Source: Mesostigma viride (lineage: Eukaryota > Streptophyta > Mesostigmatophyceae > Mesostigmatales > Mesostigmataceae). Taken from it: a DNA stretch of 42,022 nucleotides. Below, piece after piece: positions 40,660 to 42,022 of the stretch. The number at the start of each line of letters is the position of its first letter. The stretch's first letter is position 1. The stretch covers positions 1,680,583-1,722,604 of the forward strand of contig RPFO01000380.1 of NCBI GenBank assembly GCA_009746045.1, read 5' to 3'. A program made the translations under genes and the position numbers. Under the pieces are notes generated by a model, which saw nothing but the letters and a program-made list of their open reading frames with translations, ran no database searches and was not told the DNA's origin.

Positions 40660-40822
40660 CTAGGGGAGCTGTCTGGCGTGCCTCCCACGGGCTTGCACAC
40701 GCGGGCTCTTCCCCACGGGGGGGGGCTCGTTGTCCTCTATGACCTGGGCCCACTTGGCCTTGTCCATCATCTTCTTCCAAATCACAGAGAGGCCTAGGCC
40801 CCCCATGTCTGTCGCGTCCGTG
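40660..40822 (-). pseudogene. Possible transposon-derived coding tail
   Basis: The open minus frame (TDATDMGGLGLSVIWKKMMD, KAKWAQVIEDNEPPPVGKSP) ends at TAG 40660-40662. The GGLGL..I segment resembles C-terminal parts of LINE polyproteins. It is followed by ~140 bases and the tail motif at 40504-40520. Weak evidence, and no homologue can be confirmed here. Confidence 0.3.
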
Positions 40823-40831
40823 ATCTATCAC

Positions 40832-42022
40832 GTCCGCAATTCAGATTTTAGCGTAATTCTGACGTCCGCAGCCTTGTGCGGGTTGCTATACCGCGGCCCG
40901 GTACTGACGCCGCGGATCTCAATTGTACTCACGCGCCAAGTCCGCTGAATTTGCTGACGGAACTTTTGGGCGGACCTGAATTTCACTGACATTCGTCACA
41001 AGGGCAGTTTGCCGAATGCTGGTACGCAGCAAGCCGGCGAGGCACTGAGCAGATGTGCAATTTCAGGATTTCAACGTGGGACACCAGACACAAATGCAAG
41101 GAAGCCCCAGGCGGTGCCTGGCATAGCCGATAGATTTGCCCTTGTATATTTGTGTTCGCTTGACAGATAAAGCTTGAAGTTTAGCTTGTCGGAAATTAGA
41201 CAATGTTATGATTGGCTGATGTCTAAAGTGGCGCTAGTGGCGCCAGCCGCCAGGCTTGAGCTTTGAGCAGTATAGAAGGATGAGCAACGAACCATGGTGG
41301 TCGTTGTTCGTCCGTTTCTCTCCCTCACAACTGGTTTGTTGTCTTCATGGGGTGAAATAGTTCGAGCAGCCCGGAGCAGCCCCCGTGAGTGGTTGCATGC
41401 AGTCAGTTGCCATGAGGATGGACTGACGGATATGACAATGTATTGGTTTTGTTAAGAATGTGTGTAAGACTGAGAACGAGACAAGGGACAGGGCCTTCGG
41501 GCACCCTGGTCGTCGTTGGCAAGAATGCCAGTAGGAACTATAGGTCGGGAACACACGCGCACTGCCGCCACAAGGGGCCTGCAGTGGCGTCAACCAAGGG
41601 ACCTCACAGCTGCTCTTATAACTACAACATTACAACTCGACACTCTTTGTAATTCGTCATGTATCTCATTGGAATTGAAATGTCTTTTGGTTGCTTTAAT
41701 GATAAAGCATGGTCTCAAGAATCGGCTGGTTGGGCCGGATTGCCTGTCATGAAGGTGGCGGTGCCATAAAGGACCGCACCTTTCATTCTCATTTTAAACG
41801 GACGAACAACCCTTGGTGGGTTCAGTCCGGCCAGCCTGGATGTTCCTCCTGCTTCACCCATGAGGGAAGCACAAGGAAAAGGTTATTGCTTAGCCTTCAA
41901 AAGCATCTGAAGAGGTTAGGCTTTTCCCGGTAAAAAGCCATTGAAGGGGTTATTGCTAAGCCTTTAAAAGCATGCATGTTAAGGTTGTTGCTGATCCTGG
42001 AAAAGCATCTTGGAGCAGCTGG
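40832..42022. other. Right-end region, no gene supported
   Basis: Near 41858-42018 an imperfect tandem repeat occurs: GGTTATTGCTTAGCCTTCAA-AAGCATC, GGTTATTGCTAAGCCTTTAA-AAGCATG and GGTTGTTGCTGATCCTGGAA-AAGCATC. GGCGCTAGTGGCGCCAGC at about 41231 is a short palindrome. Short open frames on both strands show no protein-like character. Confidence 0.4.

Overview
This is nuclear DNA from a green (Viridiplantae) eukaryote, most likely a repeat-rich green alga. The species cannot be named from the sequence. Four lines of evidence support this. A complete six-exon gene encodes the thylakoid-lumen photosystem II assembly factor HCF136/Ycf48. Several genes have GT-AG spliceosomal introns whose exon phases match exactly. 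A decayed fragment of plastid rpoB has been copied into the window. Microsatellites, satellites and transposon remnants are abundant.

Layout. (1) 1-3450: a compact plus-strand cluster of small unrecognised genes. At least three start with a zinc-ligand motif C-x4-C-x(10-12)-C-x2-H (or close to it), and the 14-bp palindrome CCAACGGCCGTTGG recurs between them. (2) 3690-5173: plastid rpoB fragment, a 75-79 bp tandem repeat and a 404-bp piggyBac-like MITE. (3) 5266-11864: a repeat desert. It holds a possible orphan exon, a 2.75-kb TTGTCC hexanucleotide array, a ~184-bp satellite, and ACGC and CCCT arrays. (4) 11886-17781: a second palindrome-punctuated cluster. Two arrays of a ~45-bp palindrome-bearing unit bracket a 354-codon gene, followed by two more unrecognised genes, the last spliced and carrying frameshifts. 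(5) 18434-21769: a TIR MITE, then an intact minus-strand WDR91-like LisH/WD40 gene. (6) 23373-25089: a 1.7-kb piggyBac-like element flanked by TTAA. (7) 25361-28208: a spliced G-patch gene. (8) 29596-31229: the C-terminal part of a minus-strand MMADHC (cobalamin trafficking) gene, with a 75-bp tandem repeat that re-copies its own splice donor. (9) 32674-36181: HCF136. (10) 36947-40830: degenerate LINE fragments and microsatellite-tailed repeats, then sparse sequence to the end.

The conserved genes (WDR91-like, G-patch, MMADHC, HCF136) are ordinary unlinked housekeeping functions and read without a frameshift. The two palindrome-punctuated clusters are the unusual part. Their genes are not recognisable, and several change reading frame, always by -1. 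Two of those shifts fall on the same A6G6-7 tract, and the palindrome unit sits a few bases after stop codons. I cannot say what they do. A domesticated or viral-like element, or a fast-evolving lineage-specific gene family with a shared 3'-end element, would both fit.
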